From: Pseudomonas sp. GCEP-101
Lineage (GTDB): Bacteria > Pseudomonadota > Gammaproteobacteria > Pseudomonadales > Pseudomonadaceae
NCBI RefSeq assembly: GCF_025133575.1
Contig: NZ_CP104011.1
Location: forward strand, 4,534,965-4,598,964
DNA: 64,000 nt
Direction: 5' to 3'
Numbering within the stretch: the first letter of the stretch is position 1; each line of letters begins with the position of its first letter. Positions 25,220 through 33,560 of this stretch are shown here, in pieces. The notes under the pieces were generated by a model, which made no database searches, was not told where the DNA came from, and worked only from the letters and a program-made list of their open reading frames with translations. A program made the translations under genes and the position numbers.

Positions 25220-25834
25220 ATGTACGTACCTGCGCATTTCGAGGAAACCCGCTCGGACGAGCTGCACCGGCTGATCCGCGAGCATCCCTTGGGCATCCTG
25301 GTCACTGGCCACGACGGCCTGCTCGATGCCAACCACCTGCCGTTCGAGCTGGAGCTCGCCGGCGAGACGCCGCTGCTGCGTGCCCATGTCGCGCGCAACA
25401 ACCCGGTATGGCAGGAGGCCGACGGTGAGGAGGTGCTGGTGATCTTCCGTGGCGAGCACGCCTACGTTTCGCCCAACTGGTACCCGAGCAAGCACGAGGC
25501 GCACCGCCAGGTGCCGACCTGGAACTACCAGGTGGTGCACGTGCGCGGCCGCCTCAAGGTGATGGACGAGGAGCGCTTCGTACGCGGCGTGGTCGGCCGC
25601 CTGACCCGCACCCACGAGGCCGGCGAGGTGAAGCCGTGGAAGATGAGCGACTCCACCCCGGAGTTCATCAGCGGCATGCTGGCGAACATCGTCGGCATCG
25701 AGGTGGAGATCAGCGAGATCGTCGGCAAGTCCAAGCTCAGCCAGAACAAGGAGGATCGGGATCGGCTGGGGGCCGCCGAGCGGCTGGAGCAGCTCGGGAG
25801 CACGGCGCTGGCCGGTGCGATGCGGTCTGTGTAG
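25220..25834 (+). CDS. PaiB-like FMN-binding protein
   Basis: 204 aa. PaiB/PNPOx-like split barrel: MYVPAHFEETRSDELHRLIR, HPLGILVTGHDGLLDANHLP, LLRAHVARNNPVW, the signature HAYVSPNWYPSKHEAHRQVP, TWNYQVVHVRGRL, and the C-terminal KLSQNKEDRDRLGAAERLE segment. PaiB of Bacillus is described as a negative regulator; most proteobacterial members have no proven role and probably bind flavin. Start set at 25220 (GAGG upstream); the frame is open further up but without family similarity. Confidence 0.9.
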   Translation: MYVPAHFEETRSDELHRLIREHPLGILVTGHDGLLDANHLPFELELAGETPLLRAHVARNNPVWQEADGEEVLVIFRGEHAYVSPNWYPSKHEAHRQVPTWNYQVVHVRGRLKVMDEERFVRGVVGRLTRTHEAGEVKPWKMSDSTPEFISGMLANIVGIEVEISEIVGKSKLSQNKEDRDRLGAAERLEQLGSTALAGAMRSV

Positions 25835-25970
25835 GAGCGGGCCATGCCCGCGAACAGCGCCCAAGGGCGCGTTTGCCCAAGGGATGTCCGGCGTTACAGG
25901 TTGTCCGGGTCTCGAGCCTGAATCTGTGGGCGGACGTCGTCCGCCTTTCGCGGGCGTGGCCCGCTCCTAC
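25831..25970. repeat. Inverted pair of GGGC-stem REP elements
   Basis: GTAGGAGCGGGCCATGCCCG at 25831 and its reverse complement ending CCCGCTCCTAC at 25970, with GC-rich spacer, between the PaiB-like gene and a convergent gene. Confidence 0.85.
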
Positions 25971-25982
25971 AGGGGGGTGTGC

Positions 25983-26384
25983 TCAGAGCCCGCCCAGCAG
26001 ATCGTGGGAGTCCAGCAGGCGCCAGGCGATTTCCGGGTTCTTCTCCAGGCCGCGGCGGATCGCGGCGGGGATGGCCTGGCGGGTCTTGCGGCAAAGGCCG
26101 GGCTGATCGTCGAAGTCGAACTCGATGCCGCGCATGCTGCGCACTTCGTTGAAGCCGGGGGCGATGTGCAGGCGGATGCCGAGCTGCTCGAAGAGCTTGT
26201 GCTGCATGCGCTGCAGGTCTGCCAGGTCCTTGAGGTTTTCCAGGCGTTCGAGCAGGCGCTGTTCCTCGTGCCGGGTCAGCAGGAGGATGCGCAGGTCGGC
26301 GTTGGGGTCTGCCAGCAGGCGTTCCCGGTCGCAGTTGCAGGCGCCGGGCGGGCATTGCTGGCGGAGCGGGGGCGTGGTGGGCAT
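25983..26384 (-). CDS. Conserved hypothetical protein with N-terminal Cys cluster
   Basis: 133 aa, soluble. It starts MPTTPPLRQQCPPGACNCDR, with three close cysteines that could bind a metal. A charged helical stretch follows (LLLTRHEEQRLLERLENLKD, LADLQRMQHKLFEQLG), then a basic C-terminal half. No family recognised. The start at 26384 is supported by reading-frame composition more than by a clear ribosome site. Confidence 0.7.
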   Translation of the reverse strand: MPTTPPLRQQCPPGACNCDRERLLADPNADLRILLLTRHEEQRLLERLENLKDLADLQRMQHKLFEQLGIRLHIAPGFNEVRSMRGIEFDFDDQPGLCRKTRQAIPAAIRRGLEKNPEIAWRLLDSHDLLGGL

Positions 26385-26413
26385 GTCCCGATCATAGCGG
26401 GGGATCGGGGCTT

Positions 26414-26640
26414 GTTGTAGGAGCGAGGGGGCGCTAGTTCATGCTCGCGAACGAATTTCCCGGCGGCTCTGACGCAGGCCTTGCTTTAACGCCTGCCGGC
26501 TGAATGCATGGCCGGATGTTCTGCCCAACTGTCCCCTCTCCCTTCAGGGGGAGGGTTAGGGAGGGGGAGGAGGTTGGGATTGGCACTGAAGCAAGGTGTG
26601 GCTTCGTAACCCTCTCCCCGAAGGGAGAGGGAGTTGACAG
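26414..26640. repeat. Degenerate REP and CCCTCTCC-type dispersed repeat
   Basis: A REP half-site (GTAGGAGCGAG...) at 26417 is followed by two facing blocks of the third repeat family (CCCTCTCCCTTCAGGGGGAG near 26531; CCCTCTCCCCGAAGGGAGAG near 26611) that can pair with one another. The 26385-26670 gap contains no gene. Confidence 0.75.
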
Positions 26641-26670
26641 AGCACGCCGGTAAGGCGCCCTCGCAGGGCC

Positions 26671-28674
26671 TCAATGCCCTGGCTTGCGAATGGTCTTGAG
26701 CAGATCTTCCGGGCTGATCTGCCCGACGATGGTGTTCACGCCTTCGCTGCCCGGCTGCGGCAGGCCGAGGATGTGGCCCTTGATCTTGCCGATCACGTGC
26801 ATCTCGCACGGCTTGCAGTCGAACTTCAGGGTCAGCACCTCGTCGCCGTGGATCAGCTGCATCGGCTGCACCTTGGTGCGCACGCCCGTGACGCCCTTGG
26901 CCTGTTTCGGGCACAGGTTGAAGGAGAAGCGCAGGCAGTGCTTGGTGATCATTACCGGCACCTCGCCCGTCTCTTCATGGGCCTCGTAGGCCGCGTCGAT
27001 CAGCTGCACGCCGTGGCGGTGGTAGAACGCGCGGGCCTTCTCGTTGTACACGTTGTACAGGAAGGACAGGTGCGACTCCGGGTACACCGGCGGCGGGCTG
27101 GTCTCGGCCTTGCGGCCGCCGCGGGGATGGGCCTGCACGCGCGCCGCGGTGAGCGCCTCGATGGCCTCGCGGCGCAGCGATTTCAGCTGCGAGTTGGGAA
27201 TGAAGAACGCCTGCGGGGCGTCCAGCTCGATCTTGTCAGCGTGGTACTGGGTGGTACCCAGTTGGCCGAGCAGGTCGTGCAGTTGCTCCAGCGCCTGCTC
27301 CGGCTTGTTGGCCGCGCCGAACGGGCCGTCCAGGGCGACGCTGGCGCTGATGCCTTCCTCGCTGGTGGCGGTCAGTTCCAGGCGTTCTTCGCGCAGTGTG
27401 GCGACCCACGACAGGCCGACGCGGCGTTCGGCGGACGTCTTCTGCAGCGCCTGCTGCCAGTTGTGGTCCAGGTTGCGCGACAGCGGGTGGTTCGGCCGCA
27501 GGCGGTAGAGGCCTTCCGGCATCTCGTTGGGCTCGACGCGGTAGCGGTAGCGCTTCTCGCCGTCTTCCTCGAACTCGCCCCTGGGCTCGGCGATGTTGGC
27601 GCGGAAGCCGACCACTTCGCGCTTCACCAGCACGTTGAGGCCGTCGCCGTTGGACAGCGGGTCCTGGGTCACCACCAGCAGGTCGCGCTTGCCGACTTTC
27701 TCCACGGTGCCCACGGGCAGGCCGGTGAAGGTCGGCGAGTCGAAGGCGCCGATGTCGATCTTGCGCTCGCTGACGAAGTAGTCGGTGCTGCCGCGGTGGA
27801 AGGTCTTGTCCGGGTCCGGCACGAAGAAGTGGTCGGTACGGCCGCTGGACGCGCGGGCCAGATCCGGGCGTTCGGCGAGGATGCCGTCCAGGCGCTGGCG
27901 GTAATAGGCGGTGATGTTCTTCACGTAGCCCATGTCCTTGTAGCGCCCTTCGATCTTGAAGGAGCGCACGCCGGCGTCCACCAGGGCGCTGAGGTTGGCG
28001 CTCTGGTTGTTGTCCTTCATCGACAGCAGGTGCTTCTCGAAGGCGACCACGCGGCCCTGGTCATCCTTCAGGGTGTAGGGCAGGCGGCAGGCCTGGGAGC
28101 AGTCGCCGCGGTTGGCGCTGCGGCCGGTCTGGGCGTGGGAGATGTTGCACTGGCCGGAGAAGGCCACGCACAGCGCGCCGTGGATGAAGAATTCGATGGC
28201 GGCATCGGTCTCGTCGGCGATGGCGCGGATTTCCTGCAAGTTCAGCTCACGGGCCAGCACCAGCTGGGAGAAGCCGGCCTGATCGAGGAACTTCGCCCGC
28301 TCCAGGGTGCGGATGTCGGTCTGGGTGCTGGCGTGCAGTTCGATCGGCGGGATGTCCAGCTCCATGATGCCCATGTCCTGCACGATCAGCGCGTCGACGC
28401 CGGCGTCGTAGAGCTGGTGGATCAGCGCACGGGCCGGCTCCAGCTCGTTGTCGTGGAGGATGGTGTTGATCGTGGTGAACACCCGCGCGTGGTAGCGATG
28501 GGCGAACTCCACCAACTGGGCGATATCGCTCACTTCGTTGCAGGCATTGTGCCGCGCGCCGAAGCTCGGGCCGCCGATGTAGACGGCGTCGGCGCCATGC
28601 AGGATGGCCTCGCGGGCGATCGACACATCGCGGGCAGGGCTGAGCAGTTCCAGATGGTGTTTGGGCAAGGACAT
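26671..28674 (-). CDS. rlhA: U32-family protein, RlhA-like 23S rRNA C2501 hydroxylation enzyme
   Basis: 667 aa. N-terminal U32 'peptidase' domain (LELLSPARDVSIAREAILHG, ADAVYIGGPSFGARHNA, HASTQTDIRTLERAKFLDQA) with the characteristic cysteines in ALCVAFSGQCNISHAQTGRS and GDCSQACRLPY, likely Fe-S or prephenate-dependent chemistry. A C-terminal extension ends with another Cys set (KHCLRFSFNLCPKQAKG, FDCKPCEMH). The length agrees with E. coli RlhA (653 aa) rather than the shorter tRNA enzyme TrhP (453 aa), so I prefer rRNA C2501 hydroxylation. The frame continues open upstream, but Met28674 (AAAGAAGAAACC) begins the homology. Confidence 0.85.
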   Translation of the reverse strand: MSLPKHHLELLSPARDVSIAREAILHGADAVYIGGPSFGARHNACNEVSDIAQLVEFAHRYHARVFTTINTILHDNELEPARALIHQLYDAGVDALIVQDMGIMELDIPPIELHASTQTDIRTLERAKFLDQAGFSQLVLARELNLQEIRAIADETDAAIEFFIHGALCVAFSGQCNISHAQTGRSANRGDCSQACRLPYTLKDDQGRVVAFEKHLLSMKDNNQSANLSALVDAGVRSFKIEGRYKDMGYVKNITAYYRQRLDGILAERPDLARASSGRTDHFFVPDPDKTFHRGSTDYFVSERKIDIGAFDSPTFTGLPVGTVEKVGKRDLLVVTQDPLSNGDGLNVLVKREVVGFRANIAEPRGEFEEDGEKRYRYRVEPNEMPEGLYRLRPNHPLSRNLDHNWQQALQKTSAERRVGLSWVATLREERLELTATSEEGISASVALDGPFGAANKPEQALEQLHDLLGQLGTTQYHADKIELDAPQAFFIPNSQLKSLRREAIEALTAARVQAHPRGGRKAETSPPPVYPESHLSFLYNVYNEKARAFYHRHGVQLIDAAYEAHEETGEVPVMITKHCLRFSFNLCPKQAKGVTGVRTKVQPMQLIHGDEVLTLKFDCKPCEMHVIGKIKGHILGLPQPGSEGVNTIVGQISPEDLLKTIRKPGH

Positions 28675-28799
28675 GGTTTCTTCTTTATCAGGCGTGCTTA
28701 TCAGGTATGGAGCGGGCAATCGCGCATTGTACCGGCCAAACGCCGCGCCGGCACCCGTGGCGTGCCGGGCGGCGTAACCCCCGGTCGCCAGCCAGCTCC

Positions 28800-28890
28800 G
28801 CTCGACTGCAGGAGCGAGTTTGCTCGCGAACCGCTCGACACGGAACGGCGGACTGTGTCCGCCATCGCGTGCATGGCACGCTCCTACAGG
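28800..28890. repeat. REP elements downstream of element A's outer edge
   Basis: GCAGGAGCGAGTTTGCTCGC at about 28810 and an inverted GTGCATGGCACGCTCCTAC at about 28870. The 28675-29747 gap is gene-free and consists of REPs and the structured element at 28906. Confidence 0.75.
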
Positions 28891-28905
28891 TTGGTTGCGG
28901 TTCGT

Positions 28906-29276
28906 GTAGGAGCGGGCCATGCCCGCGATCCGCCGGCAGGGCCGGCGCTTCCTGTTGCGCTGGTGGTGCAGGTTTGCTGCGTTGGTCTCGGAATTTCTGC
29001 GCCGCTTCGGCGTGCGCGCTGGCTTCCAGTTTCGCCCCCTCGGGCGACCCACTTTGGCAAGCGACCCAAAGTGGGCAAAGGTCTTGCCCCGTCATCCGGC
29101 CCCGGCTTCGCCGGGGTTCCCTCGCTCCATCGCAGTTCCAGGGGCACGCCGCGGTGGGCCATCCCTGGCCCATCGCGGCTCTCGCGGCATCCATGCCGCT
29201 CAACCCCTGGAACTCCGATTCCACTCGGCCTCCTGAACGGGGCGTTCGGCGCGTGCGGATATTTCTCTGGAAGTCT
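28906..29276 (+). repeat. Dispersed structured element, copy A (~370 bp)
   Basis: The first of three copies in this window (others at 61349 and, inverted, 62061). It begins with a GGGC-stem REP and ends near GGAAGTCT. Ordered hairpins: CCCACTTTGG/CCAAAGTGGG (29048-29057/29066-29075), CCCCGGC/GCCGGGG (29100-29106/29110-29116), and an outer helix GTTCCAGGGG/CCCCTGGAAC (29135-29144/29204-29213) enclosing a GGGCCA-TCCC-TGGCCC hairpin and a GCGGCAT/ATGCCGC hairpin. Copies differ in helix sequence but keep pairing. Function unknown. Confidence 0.85.
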
Positions 29277-29319
29277 GCTGGGAGAGCCAGAGGTAGAGCC
29301 CGGCGCGGATGTCGGGCTT

Positions 29320-29580
29320 TTCGTAGGAGCGAGCTTGCTCGCGAACCGCCTAACACCGGTCTCCCCTTGTAGCAGCGGACTTTGTCCGCCATCGCGTGCA
29401 TGGCACGCTCACAGGTCTACTCCGGCGTGATGGCTTTCGTAGGAGCGGATCTTGTCCGCGAAATCCCGTGCGGTGCACTCCGCAGCTCGGCCTGGCAGCC
29501 AACCTGTCTCGCCCCTACGAAGAGCGGCGCGAAACGTGACCTGTAGGAGCGGGCCATGCCCGCGATCGCGCCCGTGGGCG
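29320..29580. repeat. REP cluster upstream of the esterase operon
   Basis: At least four REP units with different stems: GAGC type (about 29325), GGAC type (about 29372 and 29440) and GGGC type with facing partner (about 29541-29578). No gene is supported between 28675 and 29747. Confidence 0.8.
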
Positions 29581-29747
29581 CTCCTACCGGCAATTACCAA
29601 GCCCGGCAGCTCTGCAACGCCCCCGGCGATGCCCTTGCAAAACTGCAAAGTGACCCTGCAACCCTGTCTATTCCGCGCTTTGCGGGCATGGATCAAGATT
29701 CGTTCGTCCTTTCGGAATACCTCCCCCCACTTTCAAGGAACCGAATC

Positions 29748-30764
29748 ATGAACGCCAAGAAATCCCTGCTCGCCGCTTCCCTCGCCCTGGCCATCGGCAA
29801 CGTGTTCGCCGCGGGCAACCCCACCGTCGAACACAACACCCAGGCCTTCCTCGAAGCGCTGGAGGCCGGCAAGGGCCAGCCGCTGGAAACTCTTTCGCCC
29901 AAGGATGCCCGTGCGGTGCTGACTGGCGCCCAGTCGTCGGTGAAGGTCGACCTCTCCGGCACCCAGGTCAGCGAGAAGACCGTGCAGACCGACGTCGGCC
30001 CGGTGAAGCTGACCATCGTCCGCCCGGCCGGCGTGAAGGGCACGCTGCCGGTGTTCATGTACTTCCACGGCGGCGGCTGGGTGCTGGGTGATTACCCGAC
30101 CCACGCCCGCCTGATCCGCGACCTGGTGGTGAATTCCGGCGCGGTCGCGGTCTACGTCGACTACACCCCGTCCCCCGAGGCGCATTACCCGGTGGCGATC
30201 AACCAGGCCTACGCCGCGACCCGGTGGGTCGCCGAGCACGGCAAGGAGCTCAACGTCGACGGCAAGCGCCTGGCCGTGGCCGGCAACAGCGTCGGCGGCA
30301 ACATGGCGGCGGTGGTCGCGCTGATGGCCAAGGACAAGGGCACGCCGAAGCTGCGCTTCCAGGCCCTGCTGTGGCCGGTGACCGATGCCAGCTTCGAGAC
30401 CGGCTCGTACAACCAGTTCGCCCAGGGGCACTTCCTCACCAAGCCGATGATGCAGTGGTTCTGGGACAGCTACACCACCGACCCGAAACAGCGTGCGGAA
30501 ATCTATGCCTCGCCGCTGCGCGCCACCGTCGACCAGCTCAAGGGCCTGCCGCCGACCCTGATCCAGACCGCCGAATCCGACGTGCTGCGTGACGAGGGCG
30601 AAGCCTACGGTCGCAAACTCGACGCCGCCGGTGTGGCCGTCACGTCCGTGCGCTACAACGGAATGATCCACGACTACGGCCTGCTCAACGTGGTCAGCCA
30701 GGTGCCGGCGGTACAGGCCGCCATGCGCCAGGCCGGCCAGGAGCTGAAGGTTCACCTGCAGTAA
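29748..30764 (+). CDS. Secreted alpha/beta hydrolase (HSL/GDXG lipase-esterase family)
   Basis: 338 aa with a signal peptide (KKSLLAASLALAIGNVFA, cleavage near residue 21). Hormone-sensitive-lipase family marks: oxyanion motif MYFHGGGWVLGDY, nucleophile elbow GNSVGGNMAA (GDSAG variant, Ser nucleophile), acid in ESDVLRDEGE and His in GMIHDYG. It is expected to hydrolyse a short-chain ester in the periplasm or outside. First gene of an apparent three-gene operon with a monooxygenase-domain membrane protein and an amidohydrolase. AAGGAA precedes the start. Substrate unknown. Confidence 0.9.
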   Translation: MNAKKSLLAASLALAIGNVFAAGNPTVEHNTQAFLEALEAGKGQPLETLSPKDARAVLTGAQSSVKVDLSGTQVSEKTVQTDVGPVKLTIVRPAGVKGTLPVFMYFHGGGWVLGDYPTHARLIRDLVVNSGAVAVYVDYTPSPEAHYPVAINQAYAATRWVAEHGKELNVDGKRLAVAGNSVGGNMAAVVALMAKDKGTPKLRFQALLWPVTDASFETGSYNQFAQGHFLTKPMMQWFWDSYTTDPKQRAEIYASPLRATVDQLKGLPPTLIQTAESDVLRDEGEAYGRKLDAAGVAVTSVRYNGMIHDYGLLNVVSQVPAVQAAMRQAGQELKVHLQ

Positions 30765-30821
30765 ACCGCTTTCCTCCCTCGCCGCAGGGCGGGGGAGGCC
30801 ACTTCTCTGGAGGGAACCCAC

Positions 30822-31376
30822 GTGAACCAGCCCACGCAGCAAGAATCCGTCACCCTGATCATCCGCCACCGCGCCCGCCCCGACAGCGTCGCCGCCTACG
30901 AAGTCATCCTGCGCGAACTGACCCGCGCCGCCAGCGAGTTTCCCGGCCATCTGGGGGTGGACGTGATGCGCCAGGGCGACCATTTCACCTCGGTCCTGCG
31001 CTTCGCCAGTGCCGACGAACTGCAGGCCTGGCTCGACTCGCCGCAGCGTCGGGACCTGATCGAACGCGCCAACCCGCACCTGATCGACCTGGAGCAGAAG
31101 GAGCTGCACACCGCCCACGAATTCTGGTTCACCACCCCGGACAACCCGCAGAAGCAGCCGCCGCGCTGGAAGCAGGCGGCCATCTCCTACCTGGTGATCC
31201 TGCCGCTGGTGATGCTGGTGCCGCAGCTCTGGCGCCCGCTGTTCGTCCAGATCCCCCTGCTGGGCAGCTTCGTGCCCGCCAACATGCTCATCGTCGCGAC
31301 CATCGTCCTGCTGGTGGTCTACGTTTTCATGCCACGGGCCACGCGCCTGTTCTCCGCCTGGCTCAACGCCCGCTGA
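30822..31376 (+). CDS. Antibiotic-biosynthesis-monooxygenase (ABM) domain protein with membrane tail
   Basis: 184 aa starting at GTG (GGAGGG upstream). Residues 10-100 are an ABM ferredoxin-like fold (SVTLIIRHRARPDSVAAYEV, FPGHLGVDVMR, FTSVLRFASADELQAWLDS). The C-terminal third has two hydrophobic helices (ISYLVILPLVMLVPQLW and ANMLIVATIVLLVVYVFMP), so the domain is tethered to the inner membrane. This combination is common in proteobacteria and has no settled function. Lies 57 bp behind the esterase and 19 bp before the amidohydrolase, so one operon. Confidence 0.85.
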   Translation: MNQPTQQESVTLIIRHRARPDSVAAYEVILRELTRAASEFPGHLGVDVMRQGDHFTSVLRFASADELQAWLDSPQRRDLIERANPHLIDLEQKELHTAHEFWFTTPDNPQKQPPRWKQAAISYLVILPLVMLVPQLWRPLFVQIPLLGSFVPANMLIVATIVLLVVYVFMPRATRLFSAWLNAR

Positions 31377-31395
31377 TCGAAAGAGGAACTTCGCC

Positions 31396-33234
31396 ATGTA
31401 CGCCGACCTGATCCTGACCAACGGCCGCTTCCACACCGTCGACCGCGAGAAACCCGAAGCCACCGCCGTGGCCATCGCCGACGGCAAGTTCATCGCCGTC
31501 GGCACCGAAGCCGAGGCCATGGCCTTCCGCGCCGGCGCCACCCGCGTCATCGACCTCAAGGGGCGCACGGCGATTCCCGGCCTCAACGACTCGCACCTGC
31601 ACCTGATCCGCGGCGGCCTGAACTACAACCTGGAACTGCGCTGGGAAGGCGTGCCGTCCCTGGCCGACGCCCTGCGCCTGCTGAAAGAGCAGGCCCTGCG
31701 CACGCCGTCGCCGCAATGGGTGCGCGTGGTGGGTGGCTGGAACGAATTCCAGTTCGCCGAGAAGCGCATGCCGACCATCGAGGAATTGAACCAGGCCGCG
31801 CCGGACACGCCGGTCTTCGTCCTGCATCTATACGACCGCGCGCTGCTCAACCGTGCCGCGCTGCGCGTCGTCGGCTACACGAAAGACACCCCGAATCCGC
31901 CCGGCGGCGAGATCGTCCGCGACAGCAAGGGGGAGCCCACCGGCATGCTGGTGGCCCGGCCCAACGCGATGATCCTCTACGCGACCCTGGCCAAAGGGCC
32001 GAAGCTGCCGTTCGACTACCAGGTCAATTCCACCCGCCAGTTCATGCGCGAGCTGAACCGTCTGGGCGTCACCAGCGCCATCGATGCCGGCGGCGGCTTC
32101 CAGAACTACCCGGACGACTACCAGGTGATCGAGCAGCTGGAGAAAGACAACCAGCTCACCGTGCGCATCGCCTACAACCTGTTCACCCAGAAGCCCAAGG
32201 AAGAACTGGCCGACTTCAAGAACTGGACCAGCAGCGTCCAGTACGGCCAGGGCAGCGACTTCCTGCGGCACAACGGCGCCGGCGAGATGCTCGTGTTCTC
32301 GGCGGCCGACTTCGAGGACTTCCTCGAGCCGCGCCCGGACCTGCCCGGCACCATGGAGGCCGAGCTGGAACCGGTGGTGCGCCATCTGGTCGAGCAACGC
32401 TGGCCGTTCCGCCTGCACGCCACCTACGACGAATCCATCTCGCGAATGCTCGACGTGTTCGAGAAGGTCAACCGCGACATCCCGTTCAACGGTCTGCACT
32501 GGTTCTTCGACCATTGCGAAACCATCTCGCCGAAGAACATCGAGCGGGTGAGGGCGCTGGGCGGCGGTATCGCCATCCAGGACCGCATGGCCTTCCAGGG
32601 CGAGTACTTCGTCGACCGCTACGGCAAGCAGGCCGCGGAGGCCACGCCGCCGATCAAGCGCATGCTGGCCGAAGGCGTGCCCGTGGGCGCCGGCACGGAC
32701 GCCACCCGCGTCTCGAGCTACAACCCCTGGACCTCGCTGTACTGGATGGTCAGCGGCAAGACCGTGGGCGGCCTGGAGCTGTACCCGGAAGGGCTGTCCC
32801 GCGCCACCGCGCTGGAGCTGTACACCCATGGCAGCGCGTGGTTCTCCAACGAGCAGGGCAGGAAGGGCATGATCAAGGTCGGGCAGATGGCGGACCTGGC
32901 GGTGCTCTCGGCCGACTACTTCAACGTGCCGGAGGAAGAGATCAAGGCCATCGAGTCGGTGCTGACCGTAGTGGACGGCCGCGTGGTGTTCGGCAGCGGC
33001 GATTTCGAGCGCCAGGCGCCCACCGCGATTCCGGTGCTGCCGGACTGGTCGCCGGTAGCCAAGGTGCCCGGCCACTGGCGCCCGCAGGCGCCGCTGCAGA
33101 ATGCCGTGCACCAGTGCGTCGGCTCCTGCGGCGTGCACGGCCACAGCCACGAACGCGCCCGCCAGTCCAGCGTGCCGGTGAGTGATTTCCAGGGCTTCTG
33201 GGGCGCCTTCGGCTGTTCCTGCTTTGCGTTCTGA
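31396..33234 (+). CDS. YtcJ-like amidohydrolase with Cys/His-rich C-terminal tail
   Basis: 612 aa. Amidohydrolase_3 (YtcJ) architecture: composite beta-sandwich start ADLILTNGRFHTVDREKPEA, metal motif PGLNDSHLHL, barrel segments FRLHATYDES and LHWFFDHCETI, and a late Asp in VGAGTDATRVSSYNPW. It may hydrolyse an amide, ester or formyl bond; substrate unknown. After the propeller-like end of the domain (about residue 540) there is a tail with HQCVGSCGVHGHSHERARQ and GCSCF that looks metal-binding and is not part of the core fold. Last gene of the esterase operon. Confidence 0.88.
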   Translation: MYADLILTNGRFHTVDREKPEATAVAIADGKFIAVGTEAEAMAFRAGATRVIDLKGRTAIPGLNDSHLHLIRGGLNYNLELRWEGVPSLADALRLLKEQALRTPSPQWVRVVGGWNEFQFAEKRMPTIEELNQAAPDTPVFVLHLYDRALLNRAALRVVGYTKDTPNPPGGEIVRDSKGEPTGMLVARPNAMILYATLAKGPKLPFDYQVNSTRQFMRELNRLGVTSAIDAGGGFQNYPDDYQVIEQLEKDNQLTVRIAYNLFTQKPKEELADFKNWTSSVQYGQGSDFLRHNGAGEMLVFSAADFEDFLEPRPDLPGTMEAELEPVVRHLVEQRWPFRLHATYDESISRMLDVFEKVNRDIPFNGLHWFFDHCETISPKNIERVRALGGGIAIQDRMAFQGEYFVDRYGKQAAEATPPIKRMLAEGVPVGAGTDATRVSSYNPWTSLYWMVSGKTVGGLELYPEGLSRATALELYTHGSAWFSNEQGRKGMIKVGQMADLAVLSADYFNVPEEEIKAIESVLTVVDGRVVFGSGDFERQAPTAIPVLPDWSPVAKVPGHWRPQAPLQNAVHQCVGSCGVHGHSHERARQSSVPVSDFQGFWGAFGCSCFAF

Positions 33235-33360
33235 TGGCGCAACCGTCTGGCCCGCGAGGGCCGGATGACAATCGCGGACGGAGTCCGCTCCCACGTTCAG
33301 GGACGCATAGGCGGCATTCCATATGCGGGAGCAACTGCCATGCTGCGAACCCTTGTATCC

Positions 33361-33556
33361 GAGACTTCCCTCTCCCTAACCCTGGCTACGCGCCCCGCTC
33401 CGAAGGGAGAGGGGAACGTTCGGCGCAGGGTGAAATCATTGCGTCAGCCGGCACGGACAGCTCCCTCTCCCTGAAGGGAGAGGGCGGGGGAGAGGGCGGG
33501 CCGGCACGATATCTCCTGTAGGAGCGGGCCATGCCCGCGAACCGCGGACAAGGTCC
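33361..33556. repeat. CCCTCTCC-type repeat (~100 bp) followed by a REP pair
   Basis: The block 33401-33497 (GGGAGAGGGGAACGTTCGG ... GCGTCAGCCGGCACGGAC ... CTCCCTCTCCCTGAAGGGAG) is closely similar to 56795-56890. A GGGC-stem REP (33519) and a GGAC-stem half follow. The 33235-33560 gap contains no gene. Confidence 0.8.
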
Positions 33557-33560
33557 GTGC

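Noticed and set aside
26674..29430. A 918-codon open frame on the plus strand opposite the rlhA-like gene
   Set aside because: It lies antisense to a well-supported gene; its composition (Ala, Gly, Leu, Val, Gln repeats) is what high-GC third positions create on the opposite strand. No family similarity.
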